Positions 1 through 12,000 of a DNA stretch of 64,000 bases are shown piece by piece. Source of the DNA: Lophius americanus (Eukaryota; Chordata; Actinopteri; Lophiiformes; Lophiidae); assembly GCA_037951165.1 (NCBI GenBank), contig JBBDHG010000500.1:241180-305179 (forward strand), written 5' to 3'. Every line of letters begins with the position of its first letter. Within the stretch, counting starts at the first letter, position 1. A program made the position numbers and the translations under genes. Below the pieces are notes generated by a model. It was not told the origin of the DNA. It searched no databases and saw only the letters and a program-made list of their open reading frames with translations.

Positions 1-775
1 GGCAGAAACCGACAGCAGATTCAGATACAGGGTTAGTGGAGCTCTGGAACACTCCTGAACAGTGGGTTTATTTATTCCAGTTTGATGTTGGTGTCTAAAA
101 TACACACACGCACACACACAAGTACTCTATCTCCATTTGAAGATGGAATAATTTCCCCTAAATAAACCGACCTCTGTAATCACTGATTACCACCTCCTAC
201 TGCTATAATAACACACACGGTGTGTGTATGTGACTGTGTATGTGTACATGTGAGTGTGTGAGAATGTATGCGTGTGAGTATGTGTGGGAGAGTGAGAGTG
301 TGTGTGAGTATTTGAGCGTGTATGTGTGTGCGATTGAGATAGTATGTGTGTGAGTGTGTGTGTGAGGGTGTGTGAGTGTTTACGTGTGTGTGAGTGAGAG
401 TGTAGTGTATATGAGAGTGTATGTTTGTGAGTGAGAGTGTGTGTGTGTTTATTATTGTCACACATTTATAAGTAACATCTTTTTCTTGACTAATTTTTGT
501 TAGAGACATTTCCTCCACCTCATCAGCAACACGACCAGAGTTTGTTCCTCTCGTTAAGTCCTGCTCCCAGGTCACCAGAGCCCTAACCCTGCTCCCGTCC
601 ACATATATACATTCCTTCCTCCTACTTCCTGCTGCTGAAGATGGTCTAGGTGGTCCGAGGTGATAATTTGGTTGAAATGGGTTGGTAGTTATCAAGTCCG
701 GGTGGGTCCAGTCCAGCTGGTTGTAAAGTTCCAGCAATTCTCCTTATATCATAAAATATTCAGTGTGGTTACAGG
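1..775. other. Intergenic or intronic sequence with a TG-rich block
   Basis: Positions 200-450 are a degenerate TG/CA block that creates long His/Thr-rich or Val/Cys-rich spurious frames. Positions 480-720 are more complex sequence, but I recognise no exon in them. By position it is probably distal NECAB2 intron. Confidence 0.5.
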
Positions 776-1375
776 GATAAATGACAGCGTGTCATCGACA
801 AATACCGTTATAGGGATAAATGACGGCGTGTCATCGACATAAATACTGTTATGGAGATAAATGACGGCGTGTCATCGACATAAATACTGTTATAGAGATA
901 AATGACGGCGTGTCATCGACAAATACTGTTATAGGGATAAATGACGGCGTGTCATCGACATAAATACTGTTATGGAGATAAATGACGGCGTGTCATCGAC
1001 ATAAATACTGTTATGGAGATAAATGACGGCGTGTCATCGACATAAATACTGTTATGGAGATAAATGACGGCGTCTCATCGACATAAATACTGTTATAGAG
1101 ATAAATGACGGCGTGTCATCGACATAAATACTGTTATAGACATAAATGACGCCGTGTCATCGACATAAATACTGTTATAGAGATAAATGACGGCGTGTCA
1201 TCGACATAAATACTGTTATAGAGATAAATGACGGCGTGTCATCGACAAATACTGTTATAGGGATAATTGACGGCGTGACATCGACATAAATACTGTTATA
1301 GAGATAAATGACGGCGTGTCATCGACATAAATACTGTTATAGGGATAAATGACGACACGTCATAAATACTGTTTC
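772..1375. repeat. Minisatellite, 41-bp unit (some 39 bp), ~15 copies
   Basis: Head-to-tail units contain atgacggcgtgtcatcgaca followed by taaatactgttat plus a variable gagat or gggat. Some units lack the two bases ta after gaca. Substitutions are few, suggesting recent expansion. Confidence 0.95.
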
Positions 1376-1781
1376 AGAGGTCATGCGACACAAATAAGCA
1401 CGAAGTACAACTAGAACACCCTTCCCAATGTTCCAGTTAGAATACAGGAAGGTTAAAGATGTAAATGGATGATGAAAGGAAACAGGGAAATAAGACAATT
1501 AAACAATGATTCACATATTTTACAAGCAATAGAAATAAGAGAAATAAATCGTAAACATGAAGTGGATCTTCCTGAAGAGACATATCCATGACAACAATGC
1601 ATTTGTCTTATATACTGGGAATAGTCTTAATTCCATCTCTAATAATGACTATTGAATAACTACATGTTTTTATGGACACTTTTAAATAAGAGAACCGTGT
1701 TGGTCCGTGGATTCTCCACCGGATCCTTCAGGGCTCCACTCCCACGGTTAAGAACTTCACCCTGACGTCCACTGTCAGATG

Positions 1782-1977
1782 ACACAGAACCACATGATAC
1801 TGTATCAGAACCGCATGATGCTGCACCAGAACCACATGATGCTGCATCAGAACCACATGATGCTGCATCAGAACCACATGATGCTGCATCAGAACCACAT
1901 AATGCTGCATCAGAACCACATGATGCTGCATCAGAACCATATGATGCTGCATCAGAACCACATGATGCTGCATCGCT
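1782..1977. repeat. Minisatellite, 21-bp unit, ~9 copies
   Basis: The unit is accacatgatgctgcatcag plus a. Being a multiple of three, it keeps frames open on both strands (for example repeated SCGSDAA on the minus strand). That is an arithmetic consequence, not evidence of coding. Confidence 0.95.
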
Positions 1978-2194
1978 AACAGACGTCACATATGTCTCAC
2001 ATAACTTATAGACTCTAAATCTCACATTGACTCACACCACCTCCAGGAAAGCAACAACATCAGATGTGAGCAGCACTTCAGGATCCAACAGGGTTTCCTC
2101 CCAGACTGCTGGGCATAAACATACGTGCCCAGAGGCATACTGGCAGCCCCAGACCTCTGAATCTGGACCTCATTCACTCCAAAGCACCAACCGT

Positions 2195-2415
2195 CTCCTC
2201 CTCTTCTTCACGATGTCAGTCTCCTCCTCTTCTTCACGACGTCAGTCTCCTCCTCTTCTTCACGACGTCAGTCTCCTCCTCTTCTTCACGACGTCAGTCT
2301 CCTCCTCTTCTTCACGACGTCAGTCTCCTCCTATTCACGACGTCAGTCTCCTCCTCTTCTTCACGATGTCAGTCTCCTCCTCTTCTTCTTCACGACATCA
2401 GTCTCCTCCTTTTTT
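2195..2415. repeat. Minisatellite, 26-bp unit, ~8 copies, with a CRE half-site
   Basis: Units of about 26 bp alternate ctcctcctcttcttca with cgacgtcagt. Each copy therefore carries a gacgtcag core. Two copies differ in length (2326-2340 is short, 2380-2395 long). Confidence 0.93.
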
Positions 2416-2869
2416 CTAAAGCATCTTCTCTCTCTTCAGCAGGATAACAGAAGGATAGCAGAAGTTTGATGTGTGGCTCCCAGCGTGCCCCTCCACGCCT
2501 CCTCACCCCAGCCTCAGCTTCACACATCAACCAATTAAAATGGTTTCCTAGCAACTCAAGTCAATATGTCTCTAAGCAACAGCTTTTTAGCCGAATGCAG
2601 GAGATGATTTTTGAGCAGAGGCACAGAATATCAAAGGCGCTCTCACAGAACCAGAGATCTATTCAGTGTCTCGTGAAATCAGAACCAGAACCAGCACTGC
2701 TCAGTATATGGTCACAGCAGAACAAGATTTCTCCTCATTATCCAGCCATATCAGTACCAGTTCTTTTTATTATTATTCATACTAAGATCAACATTAGTTA
2801 TTGATCCGAGCCCGTTCCCTACGTTAAGTTAAGTGAATGAGGTAATTGAACCTCATTCACCTTTGACCC

Positions 2870-3540
2870 CCACATAAAACAGATTTCTAGGACTGCCTTT
2901 TTTCATCTGCGTAATATTTCTAAAATACAGAACATTCTGTCGCAAAAACATGCAGAAAAGTTAGTTCAAGTATTTGTTAGTTCCAGACTGGATAACTGTA
3001 ATGTCCTACTAGCAAGTAGTCCAAATAAGTCTGTGAAGCCCCTCCTGCTGACCAGAACCAGAACCTGTTTAAGAGAACATATCTCTCCTGTATTAACTTC
3101 CCTTCATTGGCTCCTGGTAAAATCTTGAATAGAATTCAAAATCCTTCTGCTCAAGTACAAAACCCTTAATGGTCAGAACCAACGTATCTGAAGGAGTTCA
3201 TAGTTCTATATTGTCCAACCAGAACTCTGTGCTCCCAGCATGCAGGGTTACTTGTAATACCTAGAGTCTCCAGAAGTAGAATAGGAGACAGAACCTTCAG
3301 CTATCAGTCTCCTCTCCTGTGGAACTATCTTCCAAGGTTCGGGGTCAGAGACCCTCTCTACATTTAAAAGTAGGCTTAAAGTTTATAATTAAGGCTAGTA
3401 TTAGCTAGCTCTTAGCTATGCTGCTATAGAATCTCCCATGATGCAATGAGCTTTTCTCTCTTCCTCTCTCACTGTCCCTCTTTATACATCCCTCGTTATC
3501 CTTGTTATATATAACCTTGTTATACATCCCATGTTAGCAT
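2870..3540 (+). mobile_element. L2-like LINE fragment: reverse transcriptase C-terminus and 3' tail
   Basis: With frame breaks, the plus strand reads the LINE signature AEKLVQVFVSSRLDNCNVLL followed by HISPVLTSLHWL and IEFKILLLKYKTLNG. This matches the C-terminal RT region of L2-type elements. The 3' tail (gctagctcttagctatgctg ... catgatgcaatgagc) recurs inverted at 11461-11610. It is 5'-truncated and inactive. Confidence 0.85.
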
Positions 3541-4885
3541 GAAACAGCGTTAACATGAAACGGCGTTTACATGAAACAGCATGAAACAGCGTTTACATGA
3601 AACAGCATGAAACAGCGTTTACATGAAACAGCATGAAACAGCGTTTACATGAAACAGCATGAAACAGCGTTTACATCAAACAGCATGAAACAGCGTTTAC
3701 ATGAAACAGCATGAAACAGCGTTTACATCAAACAGCATGAAACAGTGTTTACATGAAACAGCATTTACATGAAACAGCATGAAACAGCCTTTACATGAAA
3801 CAGCCTTTACATGAAACAGCATGAAACAGAGTTTACATGAAACCGCATGAAACAGCGTTTACATGAAACCGCATGAAACAGCCTTTACATGAAACAGCAT
3901 GAAACAGAGTTTACATGAAACCGCATGAAACAGCGTTTACATGAAACCGCATGAAACAGCGTTTACATGAAACAGCATGAAACAGCGTTTACATGAAACA
4001 GCATGAAACAGCGTTTACATGAAACAGCGTTTACATCAAACAGCATGAAACAGCATTTACATGAAACAGCATGAAACAGCGTTTACATGAAACAGCGTTT
4101 ACATGAAACAGCATGAAACAGCGTTTACATGAAACCGCATGAAACAGCGTTTACATGAAACAGCATGAAACAGCGTTTACATGAAACCGCATGAAACAGC
4201 GTTTACATGAAACAGCATGAAACAGCGTTTACATCAAACAGCATGAAACAGCGTTTACATCAAACAGCGTTTACATCAAACAGCATGAAACAATGCTTAC
4301 ATGAAACAGCATTTACATGAAACAGCATGAAACGTTTACATGAAACAGCATGAAACAGCGTTTACATGAAACAGCATGAAACAGAGTTTACGTGAAACGG
4401 CGTTTACGTGAAACAGCGTTTATGTGAAACAGCGTTTACATGAAACCGCATGAAACCGCATGAAACAGCATGAAACAGCGTTTACATTAAATGGAATGAA
4501 ACAGCGTTTACATGAAACAGCGTTTACATGAAACGGCATGAAATGGCGTTTACGTGAAACGGCGTTTACGTGAAACGGCGTTTACGCGAAACGGCGTTTA
4601 CGTGAAACGGCATGAAAAGCATGAAACCGCATGAAACCGCATGAAACAGCGTTTACATGAAACGGCATGAAACAGCATTTACATGAAACGGCGTTTACAT
4701 GAAACGGCGTTTACATGAAACGGCGTTTACATGAAACGGCGTTTACATGAAACGGCGTTTACATGAAATGGCATGAAACAGCGTTTACATGAAACGGCGT
4801 TTACATGAAACAGCATTTACATGACACAGCATTTACATGACACAGCATGAAACAGCGTTTACATGAAACAGCGTTTACATGAAAC
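3536..4885. repeat. Large minisatellite, ~26-bp basic unit, 1.35 kb
   Basis: Units combine gcgtttacatgaaacagc and atgaaaca, with variants cagcgt, cggcgt, ccgcat and catcaaac. Central copies are homogeneous, and those after 4380 are more divergent with cggcgtttacgtg variants. It begins directly at the 3' end of the L2-like fragment, so it probably grew from the LINE tail. Confidence 0.96.
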
Positions 4886-5500
4886 AGTCCAAGTAAACCC
4901 CCCCGCTTTAGGGGGTTTACGTGGACAGCCCAGTCCCAGTACTCAATGGGAAGCCTTAAGAAGAAGATGGACTGAAACTAACTCGTCATGAAGGGTGTTC
5001 AAGTTTGCTGTAAGGAAAGAGGAAAGTCACCAGGAGAGCTGTTTCCTTCTTCTTGCAGATATCAGTTTTCTCAAAGAGATTTAACGGTTCCACGGCCGGA
5101 ACAACAGAAGTTGGAAGAAGGTCTGAGTTTGGTTCTGAAACAGAAGGTATTCCAATAACAGGCGTCAGATTTCACGCTAGCATCCTCAGAGAGACAGCAG
5201 CAAAAGGAAGGGAGGAGAATGGAGGCAGAAAGCAAGGAGACAGCGGGAGGGAGAGACGATGGGAGAAGGTTACCAGAGAGAGGAGGGAGGGAAGGACAGG
5301 GAGATGAAGAAGAATGGAGAGAGATGAGGAAAGACAGGATGATGCCTCCTGTTCTGTTTGTGTTCTACTTTCTCACCCAAATCTCCATCAAACCCTGCCC
5401 TCCTTTCACACAATTACCCATCATCCACCACTCTCTCTGACACTCTCACTCCTGCAGTCCTCTGCATTATTCATGCACTGGGTGTAACCTCATCACATAA
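4886..5500. other. Unique sequence between minisatellites
   Basis: Includes a short C7/G5 foldback near 4898-4915 (cccccccgctttaggggg). Open frames at 5053-5440 are Arg/Glu/Gly-rich low complexity with no recognised domain. Confidence 0.5.
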
Positions 5501-5776
5501 CACACAAACATACACACAAACAGTCAGACACAAAGACCCACACACAGACTCACACACAAACCGACACACACAAACTGACACACACACACTCAAACAAAAA
5601 CACCAACCCACACATACAGACTCACACACAAACCGACACACACAATCACACACACATATAGACTCACACACACACACACACACACAGTCACACACAAACA
5701 CCCATACACACACATACAGACACACACAAACCGACACACACACACACATATATATACAGACTCACACTCACACATG
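5500..5776. repeat. CA-rich microsatellite block
   Basis: Imperfect (CA)n is interspersed with ACAGACTCACAC units. It creates shadow frames rich in His/Thr (plus) or Cys/Val (minus). Confidence 0.95.
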
Positions 5777-5784
5777 TCCAGCAG

Positions 5785-6775
5785 ACTCAGACTGTGGCTC
5801 TGTCCGCCTGTGGGTCTGTCCGCCTGTGGCTCTGTCCGCCTGTGGCTCTGTCCGCCTGTGGCTCTGTCCGCCTGTGGTCCTGTCACACTGTGGTCCTGTC
5901 CGTTATGTCAGACTGTGGTTCTTTCCGACTGTGGTTCTGTCCGACTGTGGTTCTGACTGTTATGTCAGACTGTGGTTCTGTCAGACTGTGGTCCTGTCCG
6001 ACGGTGGTTCTGACTGTTATGTCAGACTGTGGTTATGTCTGACTGTTGTTATAACAGACTGTGGTTCTGACTGTTGTTATGTCAGACTGTTATATCAGAC
6101 TGTGGTTCTGACTGTTGTTATGTCAGACTGTTATGTCAGACTGTGGTTCTGACTGTTGTTATGTCAGACTGTTATGTCAGACTGTGGTTCTGACTGTTGT
6201 TATGTCAGGCTGTTATGTCAGACTGTTATGTCAGACTGTGGTTCTGACTGTTGTTATGTCAGACTGTTATGTCAGACTGTGGTTCTGACTGTTGTTATGT
6301 CAGACTGTTAAGTCAGACTGTTCTGACAGACTGTTGTTCTGACAGACTGTTGTTCTGACAGACTGCGGTCCTGTCAGACTGCGGTCCTGTCAGACTGCGG
6401 TCCTGTCAGACTGTTGTTGTGTCAGACTGTTGTTGTGTCCGACTGCGGTTCTGTCCGACTGCGGTTCTGTCCTACTGTGGTTCTCTCCGACTGCGGTTCT
6501 GTCCGACTGTGGTCCTGTCAGACTGTGGTTCTGTCCAACTGTGGTCCGGTCCAACTGTGGTTCTGACTGTTCTGTCAGACTGTGGTTCTGTCTGACTGTT
6601 GTTCTGTCAGACTGTGGTTCTGATTGATCTGTCAGACTGAGGTTCTGACTTTTATGTCAGACTGTGGTTCTGTCCGACTGTGGTTCTGTCCGACTGTTGT
6701 TATATCAGACTGTGGTTCTGACTGTTTTTGTGTCAGACTGTTTTTGTGTCAGACCATGGTTTTGACTGTTGTCCT
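5785..6775. repeat. Minisatellite family, 15-16-bp unit with higher-order variation
   Basis: Basic units are gactgtggttctgtcc and gtcagactgttatgt. The first part uses ctgtccgcctgtgg, the middle alternates tgttgttatgtcagac and tgtggttctgac, and the end returns to simple units. The succession suggests several rounds of expansion. Confidence 0.94.
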
Positions 6776-7858
6776 GTCATACTGGGGTTCCAAGAACGCA
6801 CAGACTCGCTCCCTCTTTGTTCTCCTGGTTATACTGTCTAGGTCTCCTTTTCTCTTCCATCGATCCTCCTCTCCTCTCACTGCCATCATCCCACTCACAT
6901 TATTGAATCCCCCCAACCCCCGGTCTGCTCCACCTTAATCTCCAAAGGGAGATGAGAGAGGAGATGGGGGAGGTTGAGGCTTGGAGGTGGAGGTAGACCG
7001 AAGAGGAGAGAAGAGGCGAGCATGGAGAGGAAGAAGAGACGGTTAAGAGGAGTTAGCTGTTAAACAGCTCGTGAAGGATCGTAGACCACCAAACTACATC
7101 GTCCTGAAAGAAGACTTTGCCGGAGTTTAGTGTCTGTGTGTCTTTGTTCGTGTGTTTTTGCTTGAAAAGACTAAAACATTAATGAAATGAGCTCATTAAA
7201 CCTAGTTCTTAGAGAAAACTGACAGCAGATCACACACACACACACACCTTCAGGAGATTCTGTCCGTCCCTGAGGGAAGGACGATGTCTTTGTTCTTTTG
7301 TTCTGGAGAGGAGACGGAGACTTGCGATGCAGACTTCAACTCCACCTGCCTCCATGACAATGGTCCCAAAAATATCCTGCCTCCATGGCAACTGTCCCCC
7401 CACCTGCACAGACTCATCATCTTCCCCTTCATGAGCTGCAGCGAAGGCTGCTTTAATAAAGTCTGACATTAACAAACTAACCTGGGATCATTTCTGACTC
7501 CACCTGGTTTCGTGGTCTGTCATGAGACCGGGACAGTTTTTACTCTCGTTGAGACTCTTTTAATGAAGGAGCAGCTGATGGAACCATAATTTATCCTCAC
7601 TCCTTTAGAGACACTTAGAGATTAAAAGCCCTCTTCTGAAATCATTCATGGACAGCATTGTAACGGCTACTGTTATACTGAAGCCTTAAAAATCATCCCA
7701 CTTAAATATCCACAGAGCGATTTATTCTGTCTACATTGTCCAAAGACACAGATGTTTCCTAAAGTCTCAAAGATGTTTTAGAGTACTGTCTCTCTCTCTC
7801 TTTCTCTCTCTCTCTCAAAAAACACGTCGCAGCTGACAGCAGTCTGCCTGACAGGATG
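6776..7858. other. NECAB2-side intronic sequence, no exon recognised
   Basis: Contains a purine-rich stretch at 6930-7060 and a CT run at 7790-7816. Frames at 7230-7475 are open on both strands but do not resemble NECAB or any other family I know. Confidence 0.5.
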
Positions 7859-8208
7859 TGAACATTGCAGATGGATTTCACCACGATCAAACAGGGCAGC
7901 TGTAGAGAGGAGATGTTAGCTAAACAGAAACTTCAGGGGGAAATCTTCCCCTCCCGGAATCATCCGGCGCCACAGAATCCAACATGAAGAAACTCAGTCT
8001 GTTGGAGAGAATAATTACTTTATTTAAATAAACCTCAAGAAACAAACGTACACTAAGGTAGAAACAGGAAATTCCTTGAAACAATAAGAAGCAGTGGTTA
8101 TAATGTTGTGGCTGATTGGTTTTCGTGCCTACATGCCACAGAATGCAGATGCTTTTGTTGTATTAATGATATGAAGCTGGTAATGTACGATCTTGTCTTC
8201 CAGTGAAC
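7859..8208. repeat. Left arm of ~350-bp inverted repeat
   Basis: The reverse complement matches 13249-13601 over its whole length with few differences. Shared landmarks are the blocks around ggcgccacagaatccaacat, attactttatttaaataaac and gcatctgcattctgtggcat (one orientation in each arm). It contains a Tc1-like terminus, ggttataatgttgtggctga, at about 8097. Confidence 0.92.
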
Positions 8209-8934
8209 CACAGGACCTACAAAAGCTCAAAATTTGTAGATCCAGTAAAGACAAAGTTAACCGTGGAGGAAGAAGCCCGAAAACATTCAACACAACAACC
8301 TTAATCAGACAATTCTAATTGAATCTGCCCAAAAACAGAGCAACTTTCAAGAAGCTAACGTTAGCAGAGCAGCCGACTAGCCATTACTTCCACTGTAATC
8401 CTTCAAAATAACAACCATTAAAATAAACTACTCGTTAAGTTTAAAAACTGTCAAGAGAAGAAAAAACTGAATTGGCGGTGCACCTCCCCAGCATGCGAGG
8501 ACAGATTAGATTAAATTGTGCAGGACACCACAGACACTACTGCCACGACAGCCTAGAGCTAACAGTGAAGGGTTAGGGTTAGGGTCAAAAACATCCAAGA
8601 TTTACCAACATGCCGTAATAGTGTAACAGCTGGAAATTGACCTACTGAGTTCTTGTGTATTACTATTTTAGTTAAGATTTTCAAATAATTTAATTTGAAT
8701 ATTTAGACACAATATCCCCAAATCTGCAAATTGTACAACAAGTCTGCTTCTGGACAGGGAGTGAAACCCCCGTCTCTGCTCTCAGATCCAATTAAGACCT
8801 ACTGAAGCCATAAAATCTGAAACACACACACATCTCCCTCCCTCTACAAAACAGAAATCTGACTCTCCAGGAGGCTCGTCCCTTAAACAGGTGAAAATGT
8901 CCCTTTAGCCTTGAACCCGTTTTACGTTTCTTAC
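8209..8934. other. necab2: NECAB2 intron 5 sequence
   Basis: Ordinary intronic sequence. It has a two-copy telomere-like motif (gggttagggttaggg) near 8571 and no exon signal. Confidence 0.5.
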
Positions 8935-9032
8935 CTTCTTAGTGAAGTCCATGGCTTTAAGGATGGACAGGTTGAGAGTCTCCAACGAGGCCAAAACTCC
9001 CTCATAGTCCCCCATGTGCTTAGCAAAGTAGT
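8935..9032 (-). CDS. necab2: NECAB2-like exon 5
   Basis: This 98-nt exon has acceptor gtacag and donor gtaaga. It encodes DYFAKHMGDYEGVLASLE, then LNLSILKAMDFTKK, and ends in phase 0. The family continues with a valine-tyrosine-rich segment encoded by the next exon, which is not visible in the remaining 8.9 kb to the left. Confidence 0.92.
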
Positions 9033-12000
9033 CTGTACACACACAAACACACAACACAAACAAACATACAAATATACAAAAACATACAAACACATATACA
9101 CCCACCCACACACACACAAAGATTGAGACAATATCTGTTAGACTTTGAGAGGAACTCAATAACAGATACTCTCAGACAATTTTTTATTGATAGATAAGAG
9201 ACAGAAAGTGTGAGTGTGTGTGTTTATTTATATTTAATAATTATAATAATAATACATTTAATTTATAATGCACTTTATATTTGGATCAAATCTCAATGTG
9301 CTACAAAGTAAAAGCAGATAAAAGCATCAATAAAAAAATAAAATAATAACTATATAAAAGCCTGACCAAAAAGCAGCAATGTTAATTAAAGTTATAGGTT
9401 CTGCTAAAAAGGAAAGTTTTAAGTCCTTTTTTAAATGTGTCAGTCGTCTGTGGAGCCCTGAGATGGTCAGGGAGGGTATTCCACAGACGAGGGGCAGCAG
9501 AACAGAAGGCCCGATCACCCATGGTGATGAACTTAGTCAGGGGAAGGAGGAGGCAGTATGATTGGGTAGAACGGAGGGATCGTGTCGAGGTCAGTGGGGT
9601 TCAATTCAGTTATTTGTGTGTATGTGAGTGTTTTTAGGTGAGTATTTTTTTATGCGTTTGTGTATCGGTATGTGTATATGTGTGTCTGTGATGAACGTGT
9701 GTGTGTATTTGTATGCGTTTGTGTGTCGGTAGGTGTATGTGTGTGTATATAAGTGTGTGTGTGTGTCTGAGTGTGTGTGATGAGGGTGTGTGTGATGAGG
9801 GTGTATGCACACACACACACACACACACACACCGTGTGTGTTTGTGATGAGCGTGTTTGTGTATATGTGTATTTGTATGAGTTCGTGTATCGGTGTGTGT
9901 GTGTGTTTGTATTTATATGGGTTTGTTGATCAGTGTGTATATGTGTATATATATGTGTGTGTGCGTGCAGATTCTTACCACACAGCTCCTTGGTGTCAAC
10001 ATTACTATCACAGCAGGGGATAGCAGGAGTAAGGAGGAGCAGCATTTGGAGAAGAAGAGGGAATGTAAGGTGGGAGGAAGGAAGGATGGAGAGAATAGGG
10101 TCAGAACCAAAGAAAAAACGTTTTTCATGCTTGTCTCTCTCAAACACAAACAAACAGGAACTCCTGGAGAAGGAGATCCACTGCCTAATGAAGAAGCCAC
10201 TTCCACTTAGAGCCTTCACACCAAATGACTAGAATCACACGGTTGTTTGTCGTTGAACTGGACGACGTCTGAGGAGCCAGGATTTAGATTACCGAGCCTC
10301 CTGGAGAAGCTGGGGGGGGGCCTGAACCTGCTACTGTTTGAGGTGTAGGTGGAAAGAGTGCCTACGTCACCCTCCCGCCAACTCTAAGGGGACCCTTATG
10401 CTGAGCCCCGAAATTCCGGGTTGAGAACGAAGTCCCATCCTGATGAATTTAGTGTAGGATCAGGCCAAACTTGCTACGTGGTGTTTGGGGGCGGTTCATG
10501 GTGCGTCTCAGGGCGGAGAACCGGGACAATGGAGAATTGCTGGTTGAACTGGGCCATTTGTAGTTTGAGGGGCTCTGAACTTGCATATGTCTGTGAGAAG
10601 TGGCTGGGCTGTATGTGGGGAGGGGGCGGAGTCTAAAGTTGTGCTGTTATTATTTATGTTGTCTTTTCTTGAAATTAAAGGGGGTGAAAGTCCATTTTCT
10701 CCATCATTTCAATCAAAAAATCAATCTTTATTTATATAGCGCCAATTCACAACAACAGTTGTCTCAAGGTGCTTTCCAGAAAGAGCAGGTCTAGACCAAA
10801 CTCTTTATAAAATTATCTACAGACACAACAAATTCCTCCTTGAGCAGCACTTGGCGACAATGGCGAGAAAAAACTGCCCTTTAACGGGCAGAAACCTCAA
10901 GCAGATCCAAGACTCAGGGGGGAAGGCCTACTGCCATGACCGGTCGGGTTTGAAAAAAAGAGAGTGAGAGCGAGAAAGAGAGAGACACAGGTGAGGAGAG
11001 ATACAGACGGGGGAAAGCAGCTAAGATATCAGCTAAAATCCACTTTCTCCAACCGCTCCATGGTCGATAATAACATTAATATTAATGTAACATTTAGCGA
11101 TAGCTTACGGGGAAATACTATACAATAATAATAAAAACAACAATAATCATCATCATGAGCGCCTTGTGATCATTGGACATCGAGCAGGTCCACAGCAGCA
11201 GGGCGAGAAAACACAAAGACTCCTGGGAAGAAGTCAAGTTAGTAACATGCATTAAACCATTTAACATGCATTAATCCACCAACATGCATTAAACCATTTA
11301 ACATGCATTAAACCAATAACATGCATGAAACCATTTAACATGCATTAAACCATTTAACATGCATTAAACCAATTAACATGCATTAAACCATTAAACATGC
11401 ATTAAACCATTTAACATGCATTAATCCATTTAACATGCATTAAACCATTTAACATGCATTAAAGTGAGAGGGATGTATAAAGAGGGACAGTGAGAGAGGA
11501 AGAGAGAAAAGCTCAGTGCATCATGGGAGATCCCCTAGCAGTCTAAACATATAGCAGCATAGCTAAGAGCTAGCTTTTGCCAGCCTTAATTATAAACTTT
11601 ATCATAAAGGACATCATTTGTTTCTTTCTGCTATCTCTCATTATGTCAACTATTACATACAGAACTCTATAAGAAGAAAAAGGAGCTTCCAGAAATACGG
11701 ACATGCACACACCCACAGTTATATACACTTACGCACATATGCACACACACACATATACACACACACACACATATGCACACACACACATATGCACACACAC
11801 ACACATATGCACACGCTGCAGTAATGCTGACCTGGTGTTATCAGAGTCAATGGTGTGAAACAGCTTCTCCAGCTCCTCCTCGTTGAGTGTTCCATCCGAG
11901 AAGAAAGCCTGGAACTCTTCCAGAGAGAGCTTCCCGTCATCTACAGGAGACACACAAACCCATACACACACAGAGAGATATGGGTGTGAAATTATTTCTG

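Noticed and set aside
180..737. 185-codon minus-strand frame over the TG-rich block
   Set aside because: Most of it is His/Thr dipeptide from the microsatellite; the remaining part has no splice context or known domain.
772..1375. Regularly spaced repeats resembling a CRISPR array
   Set aside because: The spacers are not unique: the whole 41-bp unit repeats, and the context is a vertebrate intron.
4893..4920. C-run/G-run hairpin as a transcription terminator
   Set aside because: Vertebrate sequence does not use such terminators, and no T-run follows.
7230..7475. Possible NECAB2 exon 6
   Set aside because: It is open on the right strand, but the peptide does not match the helical segment expected after TKK, and the end runs into a TG repeat.
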